Positions 16,742 to 25,443 of a stretch of 64,000 nucleotides of DNA are shown here, one piece after another. The notes beneath the pieces are model-generated. The model was not told where the DNA came from. It saw only the letters and a list, made by a program, of their open reading frames with translations, and searched no databases. Every line of letters starts with the position of its first letter. Position 1 is the stretch's first letter. This stretch comes from VAXT01 sp963728535 (GTDB taxonomy: Bacteria; Actinomycetota; Thermoleophilia; Gaiellales; Gaiellaceae): assembly GCA_963728535.1 (NCBI GenBank), contig CAVSKK010000001.1:558001-622000 (forward strand), in the 5' to 3' direction. Both the position numbers and the translations under genes were made by a program.

Positions 16742-17122
16742 ATGACTGACGAGATCAGGCTCACAATCCCCCGCGACCGCGAGCTGTACAGCGTCGCGCA
16801 TCTCGTCCTGAGCGGAGTCGGCATCCGTCTCAACCTGACGATCGAGCATCTCGAGGACCTCCAGCTCGCGCTGGACGCGGTCCTCGAGCGGGCACGCGAG
16901 TCGGAAGACGTGACGATCGCCCTCAGGGTGAAGGATGGAGAGATCGAGACGGCGATCGGCCCTCTGCGCGACGGCATTCGCGGCGAGCTCGAAGCCGCTG
17001 CCGGTGAGGACGTTGGGCTCCGCCGTATCCTCGACACCCTCGTCGACCGGGTCGAGCTGGCTTCAGGTGAAGGCGGCGACTGGGTCACGCTGACGAAGGC
17101 AGTCGAGGCACGCAGCAAATGA
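16742..17122 (+). CDS. Degenerate RsbW-like anti-sigma factor
   Basis: 126 residues. The pattern 'VAHLVLSGVGIRLNLTIEHLEDLQLALDAVL' matches the start of the GHKL (HATPase_c_2) fold of RsbW/SpoIIAB anti-sigma kinases, and 'VGLRRILDTLVDRVEL' matches the last helix region. The N-box Glu/Asn and the G1-box Asp that bind ATP are not kept (the segments read 'LDAVLERARES' and 'AIGPLRDGIR'), so kinase activity is unlikely. It overlaps the sigma-factor gene by 4 bases (ATGA), which strongly suggests it binds that sigma factor. Control by an RsbV-like antagonist would need a partner not in the window. Confidence 0.7.
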   Translation: MTDEIRLTIPRDRELYSVAHLVLSGVGIRLNLTIEHLEDLQLALDAVLERARESEDVTIALRVKDGEIETAIGPLRDGIRGELEAAAGEDVGLRRILDTLVDRVELASGEGGDWVTLTKAVEARSK

Positions 17123-17892
17123 CCTCCGCGGAAGACCGGGCTTTGCTGCGCCGCTATCACGAGGAGGGAGATCTCGCGGCGCGGGAGCAGCTGATCGAGC
17201 AGTACATGTCGCTCGTCCGCTCGCTGGCCCGCCGCTACTCGTACCGCGGCGAGCAGCTCGACGACCTCGTCCAGATCGGCGCCATCGGGCTCATCAAGGC
17301 GATCGACCGCTTCGACCTCGACCGCGGGGTCGAGCTCACGACCTACGCGACGCCCAACATCATCGGCGAGATCAAGCGCCACTTCCGCGACAAGGGCTGG
17401 TCGGTCCGCGTACCCCGGAGTCTCCAGGAGCTGAACGTGCAGCTCTCGAAGCTGATCGAGGAGCTGACGGTCGAGCTGGGCCGCTCTCCGACGATTCCCG
17501 AGCTTGCGAAGGCGTCGGGTCAGGAGGAGGAGCTGGTCGTCGAGGCGATCGAGAGCGGCCGCGCGTACACCTCGATCTCACTCTCGACTGGAGGCGGGGA
17601 CGACGACGGTGAGCTCGACCCGCTCGAGTCGCTCGGCGTGGAGGAGACGCAGTACGAAGTGTCCGAGGACCGAGCCGTCCTGGCGCCCGGTTTCCGCGTG
17701 CTCGACGAGCGGGAGCGGATGATCCTCCACCTCAGGTTCTTCAAGGGGCTGACCCAGTCGCAGATCGCACAGCAGGTCGGGATCTCGCAGATGCACGTGT
17801 CGAGGCTGATCCGGCGTGCGCTCGAGAAGATCCGCGAGGAGATCGGGAGCGAGGAGCCCGAGCCCGCGCCGAGGCGCGCCGCCGACGGCTGA
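17119..17892 (+). CDS. RNA polymerase sigma factor, SigB/SigF/SigG family
   Basis: 257 residues. Region 2 is 'YRGEQLDDLVQIGAIGLIKAIDRFD' followed by 'TTYATPNIIGEIKRHFRDKGW', region 3 is around 'VPRSLQELNVQLSKLIEEL', and region 4 holds the helix-turn-helix 'LTQSQIAQQVGISQMHVSRLIRRAL'. This is the stress/sporulation-type sigma-70 group lacking region 1. The ATG lies inside the anti-sigma stop. The promoter targets are unknown. Most likely it is a general stress or development sigma factor. Confidence 0.93.
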   Translation: MTSAEDRALLRRYHEEGDLAAREQLIEQYMSLVRSLARRYSYRGEQLDDLVQIGAIGLIKAIDRFDLDRGVELTTYATPNIIGEIKRHFRDKGWSVRVPRSLQELNVQLSKLIEELTVELGRSPTIPELAKASGQEEELVVEAIESGRAYTSISLSTGGGDDDGELDPLESLGVEETQYEVSEDRAVLAPGFRVLDERERMILHLRFFKGLTQSQIAQQVGISQMHVSRLIRRALEKIREEIGSEEPEPAPRRAADG

Positions 17893-17933
17893 CGCGTCTC
17901 ATCGCGTCGCGTCTCCCTAAAGAAGGTTCGCCC

Positions 17934-18018
17934 GGCCTCCTCCCCGACGCGATCGTACTGAGCAAAAGCGCACGCGTGGGGGTCGAGATCGTGCCGGAAG
18001 TGCGACTCGTACAATCAC
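17934..18018 (+). repeat. Conserved intergenic element, copy 2 of 3 (alaS promoter region)
   Basis: GGCCTCCTCCCCGA (17934-17947), a 20-base spacer, GCGCACGCGTGGG (17968-17980), a 10-base spacer, GTGCCG (17991-17996), and ACAATCAC (18011-18018). The first four blocks have the same order and spacing at 36782-36860. The element fills the 130 bp between the sigma gene and alaS. Confidence 0.7.
18010..18015 (+). promoter_or_regulatory. Probable -10 element of alaS
   Basis: TACAAT lies 7 bases before the alaS ATG at 18023, at the end of the conserved element. Transcription would start at or beside the A of the ATG, giving a leaderless mRNA. Confidence 0.6.
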
Positions 18019-18022
18019 CCTC

Positions 18023-20551
18023 ATGCGCACCACTGCGGAGCTCCGCGAGGGATTTCTCTCGTATTTCGAGTCGAAGGGGCACATGCGGCACCCGTCCGGC
18101 TCGCTCGTCCCACCCGCCTGGGACCACTCGACGCTCCTGAACAGCGCCGGCATGCAGCCGCTGATGCCCTACTTCCTGGGACGGGAACAACCGCCTGCCC
18201 CGCTCCTGGCGACGACCCAGAAGGTTTTTCGAACCCCGGACATCGACGAGGTCGGGCTCGACGGCTCCCACCTCACCTTCTTCGAGATGCTCGGGAACTT
18301 CTCGTTCGGGCAGTACTTCAAGGAAGGCGCGATCGACTTCGCCTGGGAGTTCGTCTTCGACTACATGAAGATCGACCCAGACCTCTTCTGGGTCACCGTC
18401 TTCGCGGGTGACCCGGAGCTCGGGCTCGGCGAGGACGAAGAGGCGGTGCGGCTCTGGGAGCAGATCGGGATGCCACCCGAGCGGATCATTCGCCTCGACC
18501 GCTCCCACAACTTCTGGTCCGTGGGCGGCCCAGGGCCGTGCGGACCCGACACCGAGCTCTTCTACGACCGCGGCGAAGCGCTTGGCTGCGGGCGACCGGA
18601 GTGCGCGCCGGGCTGCACCTGCGAGCGGTACCTCGAGTTCTGGAACCTCGTCTTCATGGAGTTCGAGCTCCACGCCGACGGCACAGTCACGCCGCTCCCG
18701 AAGCAGAACGTCGACACCGGGATGGGCTTCGAGCGGGCCGCGACGGTCCTCCAGGACGTGATCTCGGTGTACGAGACGGACGGCTTCCAGGCGATCATGG
18801 ATTGGATCGAAGCCCAGAGTGGAATCGCCTACGGCGAGTCGGAGAAGGCGACGAAGGCGCATCGGATCCTGGCCGACCACGGGCGCGGGATGACGTTCCT
18901 GGTCGGCGACGGCGTCCTCCCGTCGAACGAAGGGCGCGGCTACGTCCTGCGCCGGATCATCCGCCGCGCCGTTCAGCAGGCGCGGACGATCGGTCTCGAC
19001 GACCTCTGGCCCATCACTGAGGTGGTCGCAGAGCAAATGGGTCCGTGGTACCCGGAGCTCGTCGAGCACCGCGAACGGATCCAGGAGATCGTCCGGGCCG
19101 AGGAGGAGCGCTTCTCCCAGACGCTCGAGCGCGGCCTGAAGCTCTTCGAGGAGATTGTCGCCAAGGGAGCGATCTCGGGCGAGGACGCGTTTCTGCTCCA
19201 CGACACGTACGGCTTTCCGCTCGAGCTGACACGGGAGCTGTCGCTGGAGCGCGGGATGGCCATCGACGAGGAGACGTTCACGCGCCTGATGAGCGAACAG
19301 CGTGCTCGCTCGCGGTCCGGCGGAGGCAGGGAGGAGGCGCGGGCGGCTCAGTTCGCAGCAAATGCAGGCTTCGAGGCGGAATTCGTCGGCTACGAGAGGA
19401 CGGAGGTGCTCACGCAGATCGGCGCGCTCGAGCAGCTCGAGGGCGGCGATTTTCTCGCCAAGCTCCGGGAGTCGCCTTTCTACCCCGAGGGCGGGGGCCA
19501 GGTCAGCGACGCCGGTTTCATCGAGCACGACGAGACGGGCGCGCGCGCCGACCTGGAGGAGGCCTATCGCGTCGGCGACGACCAGGTGCTGCTCTTCCAC
19601 GGCGAGGGCTTTGTCGAGGGCGACCGTGTTCGCGCCGTCGTCCCCTGGAAGGTTCGCTTTCCGACGATGGCCAACCACACCGCGACCCACCTGCTCCACC
19701 AGGCTCTTCGTGACGTGCTCGGAGACCACGTCCAACAGGCGGGCTCAGCGGTCAAGCCCGACAAGCTGCGCTTCGACTTCACGCACGGTCAGGCGTTGAC
19801 CGCGGAAGAACGAGGTCGCGTGGAGCAGATCGTCAACGAGCAGGTCTTCGAGAACCTGCCGGTGCGGACGTTCGTGACGCCGATCGACGAGGCGCGCAAC
19901 CTCGGGGCGATGATGCTCTTCGGCGAGAAGTACGGCGATGAGGTCCGTGTGGTCGAGATCCCGGGCTTCTCTCGCGAGCTGTGCGGTGGCACACATGTCC
20001 GCTGGACCGCCGAGATCGGGCCGTTCGTCCTTCTCTCCGAAGCTTCCGTCGGCTCCGGCGCGCGGAGAATCGAAGCCCTCACTTCTTCGGATGCGTTCGC
20101 CTATCTCCAGGGCAAGGCCCACGAGGCCGAGGAGCTGCGCGACGAGCTCGCGCGAGCCCGCAAGGAGGCGAAGAAAGGGCCGAAAGCCTCAGCCGAGGCC
20201 GACATCGAGTTCAGAGACGAGTCGGACGGGATCGTGACCGCCGAGGTGAAGGCGCTCAAAGGCCCCGCGCTGCGAGAGCTCTCCGATCAGATCCGGCAGT
20301 CGAAGCAGGCGAACGCTGTCCTGCTCGGCTCCGTCGACGACGGCCGCGCGTACCTCGTCGTCAACCTCGACCAGCGAGTGGTCGAGAAGGGCGCCGACGC
20401 AGTCTCCATCGTCAAGGAGGCGGCGAAGAAGATCGACGGCGGCGGCGGCGGCAAGCCGACGCTCGCCGAGGCCGGTGGGAAGAACCCCGACGGGCTTGCC
20501 GAGGCCTACGAGGTGGGAAGGAGCGAGATAGCCTCGGCTTTGAAAGATTGA
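18023..20551 (+). CDS. alaS: Alanyl-tRNA synthetase
   Basis: 842 residues. It starts 'LREGFLSYFESKGHMRHPSGSLVP', with motif 2 around 'HLTFFEMLGNFSFGQYFKE'. The editing domain has the zinc residues 'HTATHLLHQAL' and 'CGGTHVRWTAEIG'. A C-Ala domain follows an Ala/Glu coiled segment and ends 'DGLAEAYEVGRSEIASALKD'. The short acidic Cys-rich insert 'GCGRPECAPGCTCERYLEFWN' is normal for the family. It is the first gene of a long operon; ruvX starts inside its stop codon. Confidence 0.97.
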   Translation: MRTTAELREGFLSYFESKGHMRHPSGSLVPPAWDHSTLLNSAGMQPLMPYFLGREQPPAPLLATTQKVFRTPDIDEVGLDGSHLTFFEMLGNFSFGQYFKEGAIDFAWEFVFDYMKIDPDLFWVTVFAGDPELGLGEDEEAVRLWEQIGMPPERIIRLDRSHNFWSVGGPGPCGPDTELFYDRGEALGCGRPECAPGCTCERYLEFWNLVFMEFELHADGTVTPLPKQNVDTGMGFERAATVLQDVISVYETDGFQAIMDWIEAQSGIAYGESEKATKAHRILADHGRGMTFLVGDGVLPSNEGRGYVLRRIIRRAVQQARTIGLDDLWPITEVVAEQMGPWYPELVEHRERIQEIVRAEEERFSQTLERGLKLFEEIVAKGAISGEDAFLLHDTYGFPLELTRELSLERGMAIDEETFTRLMSEQRARSRSGGGREEARAAQFAANAGFEAEFVGYERTEVLTQIGALEQLEGGDFLAKLRESPFYPEGGGQVSDAGFIEHDETGARADLEEAYRVGDDQVLLFHGEGFVEGDRVRAVVPWKVRFPTMANHTATHLLHQALRDVLGDHVQQAGSAVKPDKLRFDFTHGQALTAEERGRVEQIVNEQVFENLPVRTFVTPIDEARNLGAMMLFGEKYGDEVRVVEIPGFSRELCGGTHVRWTAEIGPFVLLSEASVGSGARRIEALTSSDAFAYLQGKAHEAEELRDELARARKEAKKGPKASAEADIEFRDESDGIVTAEVKALKGPALRELSDQIRQSKQANAVLLGSVDDGRAYLVVNLDQRVVEKGADAVSIVKEAAKKIDGGGGGKPTLAEAGGKNPDGLAEAYEVGRSEIASALKD

Positions 20552-20946
20552 AGGTCCTGGCTCTCGACTACGGCTCCGCCCGCACCGGCGTGGCGGTCTC
20601 CGATCCAACCGGCACGGTCGCGCGCCCGGTCGGCGTGGTCGAGCATGCCGGGACCGAGGCGGGGCTCGCTCGCCTGGTGGGGCTGATCCGTGAGCACGAG
20701 GCCGAGCGAGTGGTCGTGGGCCTGCCGCTGACGATGGGCGGCGTGCACGGCGAGCAGGCGGTGGAGACCGATGCGTTCGTCACGCTTCTGCGTAATGCAA
20801 TCGACGTGCCGATCGAGAGCTTTGACGAGCGCTTCACGACCGACCTCGCAGAGCAGGGCGGGGGAGGAAGCCATCCAACCGACGCCCGTGCGGCTGCGCA
20901 TCTCCTGTCGAGCTATCTGACGTGGTCGAGCAGCGAGTCCCGGTGA
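20548..20946 (+). CDS. ruvX: RuvX/YqgF, putative Holliday-junction resolvase / pre-16S rRNA nuclease
   Basis: 132 residues, TTG start at 20548 overlapping the alaS stop. The RNase H-like first motif is 'LALDYGSARTGVAVSD', the second 'VVVGLPLTMGGVHGEQA', and 'FDERFTT' and 'DARAAAHLL' carry the later acidic residues. Known roles of the family are maturation of the 16S rRNA 5' end and possible resolvase activity. The order alaS-ruvX-mltG is the same as in Bacillus subtilis (alaS-yrrK-...-yrrL). Confidence 0.93.
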   Translation: MKVLALDYGSARTGVAVSDPTGTVARPVGVVEHAGTEAGLARLVGLIREHEAERVVVGLPLTMGGVHGEQAVETDAFVTLLRNAIDVPIESFDERFTTDLAEQGGGGSHPTDARAAAHLLSSYLTWSSSESR

Positions 20947-21848
20947 ATCCGCCCGAGCCGCCTGGCCGGCGGCCTCGGACCTCGCGGCGCCAGCTGGCGG
21001 CGAGGCGCGCGATCGCGCTCGTCTTGCTTGTCGGCGGGCTCGGCCTCGCCGTCTGGCTCGTGACGCTGGCGGCCGGTAGCGACGACGAGAAGAAGGCAGC
21101 GCCGGCGACTCCGGTTGCCCCTCCGACGTTGAAGATCATCTTTCCCGAGGGGTTCGCGCGGACCGAGATGGCCGAGCGGATCGGCGCCGTAAACGAGATC
21201 GCCAGAGAGAAACGCAAGATCAATCCGCGGCTCTCGTCGTCGGCCTATCTCGAGGCAACGGCGAGCTCGCTCCTCCCGGGGAGGTTCGCCCGCGACGGGA
21301 AGCGCCGGCAGCTCGAGGGCTTCCTCTTCCCCGCGACATACGAGTTCGAGCCGCGGACGACCTCCAAGCAGCTGGTCAGCCGTCAACTCGATTCCTTCCG
21401 GAGCAACTGGTCGAAGGTCAACCTCCGGTATGCGAAGTCGAAGAACCTGACGCCGTACGACGTCCTGATCATCGCGTCGATGATCGAGAAGGAAGTCGCG
21501 GCGCCGGAGGAACGGGCGCTCGTCTCGGCAGTCATTTACAACCGGCTGCGCGACGGAATGCCGCTCGGGATCGACGCCACGATTCGCTACGGCCTCGGCG
21601 TGCCGCCGACAGAGTCGCTCAAGGTGTCGCAACTGGAGAGCTCGAACCCGTACAACACGGGCAATGGCATGACCGGCCTGCCGCCGACGCCGATCGCCAA
21701 CCCGGGACTCGCGTCGATGCAGGCGGCGGCCCACCCCGCCAAGGTTGACTACCTCTTCTTCGTGCGCAAGCCGGACAAGGTCCACCACTTCTTCACGGCC
21801 AGCGAACGCGAGTTCAACAACTACGCGAACGCGCACGGCTACGGATGA
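20943..21848 (+). CDS. mltG: Endolytic murein transglycosylase
   Basis: 301 residues from the GTG at 20943, which overlaps the ruvX stop (GTGA); a GTG at 20922 is an alternative. A basic Pro-rich cytoplasmic head is followed by one membrane span (about 25-45) and an external YceG domain. The catalytic Glu lies in 'LIIASMIEKEVAAPEER'. The later 'YNRLRDGMPLGIDATIRYGL' and 'PYNTGNGMTGLPPTPIANPG' are family signatures. It cuts nascent peptidoglycan strands at the membrane and is thought to end glycan elongation. The LysM-like N-terminal domain of longer homologues is reduced. Confidence 0.93.
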   Translation: MNPPEPPGRRPRTSRRQLAARRAIALVLLVGGLGLAVWLVTLAAGSDDEKKAAPATPVAPPTLKIIFPEGFARTEMAERIGAVNEIAREKRKINPRLSSSAYLEATASSLLPGRFARDGKRRQLEGFLFPATYEFEPRTTSKQLVSRQLDSFRSNWSKVNLRYAKSKNLTPYDVLIIASMIEKEVAAPEERALVSAVIYNRLRDGMPLGIDATIRYGLGVPPTESLKVSQLESSNPYNTGNGMTGLPPTPIANPGLASMQAAAHPAKVDYLFFVRKPDKVHHFFTASEREFNNYANAHGYG

Positions 21849-22528
21849 TCTCCGGCCGAACCCGGCTCGTCGGGCTGCTCGGCCACCCGGTCTCGGACTC
21901 GCTCTCGCCGCGCATGCAGAACGCGGCGTTCGCCGCACGGGGCCTCGACTGGGCCTACGTGGCTTGCAATGTGACGCCGGAGGAGCTCGAGACCGCTGTC
22001 CGGGGTCTCGTCGCCGGCGGGTTCGCCGGGGTGAACGTGACCACGCCGCACAAGACCGCCGCCGCGGCGCTTGCCGAGACGGATCTCCCGTCCGTGAACA
22101 CGCTCGTCTTCGAGGACGGCCGGATCCGCGGTTTCTCGACTGACGCAGCCGTGCTCGCCGGCCTGCCCGCCGAGCGCGCCGTCGTGCTCGGTGACGGTGG
22201 GGCTGCGGCGGCATTTCGGGAAGCCCTGCCACAGGCGCGCAGCTTTGCCAGGCAGGGCGACTGGCCACCGGACGTCGGCGATGCGGACCTCGTCGTCAAC
22301 GCGACTTCGGAGCGCGACGAGGTGCTCGTCGAGCTCGGCTCCGGGCAGACGCTTGTCGACCTTCCGTATCCGGAGACCGCCACTGCGCGGGCCGCCCGCG
22401 AGCGGGGAGCGAGGGTCGTCGACGGCCTCGAGGTGCTCGTCGCCCAGGGCGCGGCATCGTTCGAGCTCTGGACCGGCGTACCGGCGCCCGTCGAGACGAT
22501 GCGGCGCGCCGTAGGCTTGTCGTCGTGA
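21845..22528 (+). CDS. aroE: Shikimate dehydrogenase (short form)
   Basis: 227 residues, about 40 shorter than most AroE. Substrate-site residues are seen in 'GHPVSDSLSPRMQNAAF', the catalytic Lys in 'GVNVTTPHK' and the paired Asp in 'GFSTDAAVL'. The Rossmann glycine region is compact ('AVVLGDGGAAAAFREAL') and replaces the usual GxGGxxxA. It reduces 3-dehydroshikimate to shikimate with NADPH. It opens the aroE-aroC-aroKB-aroQ cluster and overlaps both neighbours by 4 bases. The reduced Rossmann half is odd but the key residues remain. Confidence 0.88.
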   Translation: MISGRTRLVGLLGHPVSDSLSPRMQNAAFAARGLDWAYVACNVTPEELETAVRGLVAGGFAGVNVTTPHKTAAAALAETDLPSVNTLVFEDGRIRGFSTDAAVLAGLPAERAVVLGDGGAAAAFREALPQARSFARQGDWPPDVGDADLVVNATSERDEVLVELGSGQTLVDLPYPETATARAARERGARVVDGLEVLVAQGAASFELWTGVPAPVETMRRAVGLSS

Positions 22529-23595
22529 CGCTGGAGCTCACGACCGCCGGGGAATCGCACGGCCCGGCGCTCGTCGCGATTCTCATCGGTCTGCCCGCGG
22601 GCCTCGTCCTCGAGCGTGAGCGGATCGACGCGGATCTCGCCCGTCGCCAGCAGGGCTACGGGCGCAGTCCTCGCCAGCAGCTCGAGCAGGACCGCGTCGA
22701 CGTGCTCGCCGGGCTCCGGCACGGGCGAACGCTCGGGACCCCGCTCGCCCTGGTCGTAGCGAACCGCGATCACGCGAACTGGGAGTGGGGGATGAGCCCC
22801 TGGCCGGCGGAGGGCGAGCCGAGCGGCAAGGGCACGGCACCGGTGACGCTCCCGCGGCCCGGCCATGCCGATCTCGCGGGCTCGCTCAAGTACGGCCTCG
22901 CCGACACGCGGGACGCGCTCGAACGCGCGAGCGCGCGGCAGACAGCGTTGACGGTGGCGGCCGGCGGCGTTGCCAAGGCGCTGCTCGCGCAGATCGGGGT
23001 CGAGGTCGCCGGATCGGTACTCGAGATGGGAGACGTCGACGAGGCGAAGGCCGACCGCGACACTGTCGGCGGAGTCGTTGAGGCTCGGGCACGCGGTGTT
23101 CCTCCCGGCCTTGGCTCATACGCGACCAAGGAGGGGCGGCTCGACGCGCGGCTCGCCGGGGCTCTGATGGGGATCCAGGCGGTCAAGGGCGTCGAGATCG
23201 GAGACGGCTTCGCGCTCGCCGGGGAGCGCGGCTCTGCGGCCCACGACGAGATCTTCAGGGACGAGCGAGGCTTGTACCGCGAGACGAACCGTGCCGGGGG
23301 AATCGAGGGCGGCGTTTCGAACGGCGAGGAGATCGTTGTCCGGGCGGCGATGAAGCCGCTCCCGACCTTGATGCGGCCGTTGCGCTCGGTCGACCTCGCG
23401 ACCGGCGAGCCTGCGGAGGCGCTCGTCGAGCGAAGCGACGTGGCGGCCGTCGAAGCGCTGTCCGTCGTCGCCGAGGCTTCCGTCGCCTTCGAGCTCGCAC
23501 GGGCGGCCCGCGAGAAGTTCGGCGGCGACTCGCTCAGCGACTTCGTCGAGGCCCACCGCGCCTATTTGGAGCGGATCGATTGGCAGCCCCGCTAG
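22525..23595 (+). CDS. aroC: Chorismate synthase
   Basis: 356 residues, GTG start overlapping the aroE stop. It begins 'LELTTAGESHGPALVAIL', the family signature, with 'RRQQGYGRSPRQQLEQD' and 'ARQTALTVAAGGVAKALL' following, and late 'GGVSNGEEIVVRAAMKP' as in bifunctional-type bacterial AroC. It removes phosphate from EPSP to form chorismate and needs reduced FMN. It overlaps the aroKB gene by 16 bp. The EPSP synthase gene (aroA) is not in the window. Confidence 0.97.
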   Translation: MTLELTTAGESHGPALVAILIGLPAGLVLERERIDADLARRQQGYGRSPRQQLEQDRVDVLAGLRHGRTLGTPLALVVANRDHANWEWGMSPWPAEGEPSGKGTAPVTLPRPGHADLAGSLKYGLADTRDALERASARQTALTVAAGGVAKALLAQIGVEVAGSVLEMGDVDEAKADRDTVGGVVEARARGVPPGLGSYATKEGRLDARLAGALMGIQAVKGVEIGDGFALAGERGSAAHDEIFRDERGLYRETNRAGGIEGGVSNGEEIVVRAAMKPLPTLMRPLRSVDLATGEPAEALVERSDVAAVEALSVVAEASVAFELARAAREKFGGDSLSDFVEAHRAYLERIDWQPR

Positions 23596-25005
23596 ACAAG
23601 CACCTCGCGCTCATCGGCTTCATGGGCGCGGGCAAGTCACGGCTCGGCGCCGAGGTAGCGGAGCGGATTGGCAGGCCCTTCGTCGACCTCGATCGGGAGA
23701 TCGAGCGCGCAAGCGGGCGGACGATCCCGGATTTGTTCGTCGCGAGCGGTGAGCCGGCGTTCCGCGTGCTGGAGGCTGAGGCTGCCCGCCGGGAGCTGAG
23801 CCGGAGTGAGCCGGCAGTGATTGCCCTCGGAGGCGGCGCGGTCGAGACGGACGCAATCGTGGGTGATCTCCGCGCCAGGGCAATTTCCGTTCTCGTCGAG
23901 GTCGACGTCGACGAGGCCTGGCGCCGGGTCGGAGGGAGGGGGCGGCCCCTCGCCGCGGACGAGACTTCCTTCCGTGCTCTCCACGAGCGCCGCGGCCCGG
24001 TCTATCGCGCGGTCGCGGACGCTGTCGTCCGCGATGCAGACGACGCAGCGCTTGCCGCCGGAGGAGTGCGAGTGGAGGTCGGCGGCATCGAGCGTCTCGC
24101 GTCTGGCCTGAGCGATGGGCCCGCCGCTCTCGTCGCGGACGCGCGTGTGGCCGGCATCCACGGTGCGGTGGCCCAGCTTGCACTCGGCCGAAGACTGTCC
24201 GAGTCCCACGAGCTTCCGGCCGGTGAGGAGGCGAAGACGCTCGAAGCGGTCGCGCAGATCTGGCGCGCGCTCCGGCTGCCGAGGAGCGGCACGATCGTCG
24301 CCCTCGGCGGGGGCTCGGTCACGGACGCCGCTGGGTTCGTCGCCGCGACCTATCTACGTGGCATTCCCTGGGTCGCCGTGCCGACGACGCTCGTCGGGCA
24401 GGTCGACGCGGGCATCGGCGGGAAGACCGCGATCGACCTCCCGGAAGGCAAGAACCTCGTCGGCGCCTTCCACTGGCCTGAGAGAACGGTGATCGACCCT
24501 GCCCTGCTCGGGACGCTTCCGCCGGAGGAGCGCAAGGAAGGCATCGCCGAGGTCGTGAAGACCGGGCTCCTGGCCGGCGAGACGTTCTGGGACCTCGGGG
24601 ATGAGGAGCTCGTCCTGCGTTGCGCCGCGTTCAAGACCGCGATCTGCCTTCGGGACCCTCACGACCACGGCGAACGGAAAACGCTCAACCTAGGCCACAC
24701 GTTCGCGCACGCGCTGGAGGCGGCGTCGGACTACCGGCTCCGCCATGGCGAGGCCGTTGCGCTCGGCCTGCTCGCGGCCCTGCGGCTCTCCGGCCTGCCG
24801 CACGGACGTCGTCGAGGACGTCCTCTCGCCCCGGCCCGCACGCGTCGATCGGGACCGTGCCTGGGCCGCGCTCGGGCGCGACAAGAAGACCGCGAACGGA
24901 CGGCTGCAGCTCGTCCTGCTCGAGCGGCCCGGGGTGCCGCGCACCGACGTGGAGCTGCCTGAGGCCGACATCCGAGCCGCGCTCGACTCGCTGATCCAGG
25001 ACTAG
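23580..25005 (+). CDS. aroKB: Shikimate kinase fused to 3-dehydroquinate synthase, frameshifted
   Basis: TTG start at 23580. Residues 1 to about 165 are shikimate kinase: P-loop 'GFMGAGKS' (13-20), 'FVDLDREIE' and 'ALGGGAVE', with lid 'GRGRPLA'. The rest is 3-dehydroquinate synthase: 'VALGGGSVTDAAGFVAATYLRG', 'PTTLVGQVDAGIGGKTAID', 'KEGIAEVVKTG', and metal ligands including 'HGEAVALG'. Near 24797-24803 the frame breaks after 'LRLSGLP'; the C-terminus continues in the next frame as 'TDVVEDVLSPRP' to the TAG at 25003-25005 ('ALDSLIQD'). One extra C, or two lost bases, explains it. The order of domains puts step 5 before step 2 of the shikimate pathway. Both activities seem intended. Confidence 0.88.
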
Positions 25006-25014
25006 AGTGACCCC

Positions 25015-25443
25015 GTGCGAGTCGATGTCCTGAACGGCGTCAACCTCGACGTCCTCGAGCGCCGCGATCCAGCGCTCTACGGCGGGCTCTCCCTCCGTGA
25101 GCTCGAGCAGCGGATCGAGAGCTGGGCGGAGGAGCTCGGGTGCACCGTCCGGTGCCGGCAGACCAACAGCGAGGGTGAGTACGTCGGCTGGTGCCACGAC
25201 TCGCTCGACTGGGCCGAGGGCGTGATCGTGAACCCCGGTGCCTGGACCCATTACAGCTACGCGATCCGGGACGCTCTCGAGCTCTTCTCGGGCCCGCTCG
25301 TCGAGGTCCACCTCTCGAATCCGGAGGAACGGGAGGAGTGGCGCCGGGTCTCCGTGATCGCCGACCTTGCGGCCGAGCGCGTCCTCGGACACGGGCCGGA
25401 GGGCTACCGGGAAGCGCTGGCATTCCTGGCGGCAGGCTCATGA
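25015..25443 (+). CDS. aroQ: 3-dehydroquinate dehydratase, type II
   Basis: 142 residues, GTG start 6 bases after TAGAGT (25003-25008, which overlaps the aroKB stop). It begins 'RVDVLNGVNLDVLERRDPALYGG', whose last Tyr is the catalytic Tyr of the flexible loop. 'QTNSEGEYVGWCHD' and 'VNPGAWTHYSYAIRDAL' are family signatures, and 'VEVHLSNPEEREEWR' holds the His near the active site. It dehydrates 3-dehydroquinate to 3-dehydroshikimate. The pepP-like gene starts inside its stop codon. Confidence 0.95.
   Translation: MRVDVLNGVNLDVLERRDPALYGGLSLRELEQRIESWAEELGCTVRCRQTNSEGEYVGWCHDSLDWAEGVIVNPGAWTHYSYAIRDALELFSGPLVEVHLSNPEEREEWRRVSVIADLAAERVLGHGPEGYREALAFLAAGS

Noticed and set aside
17741..19735. 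Very long open frame on the minus strand opposite alaS
   Set aside because: High GC leaves few stop codons on the opposite strand. The translation is Arg/Leu/Ala-rich without family motifs, and alaS on the plus strand is certain.
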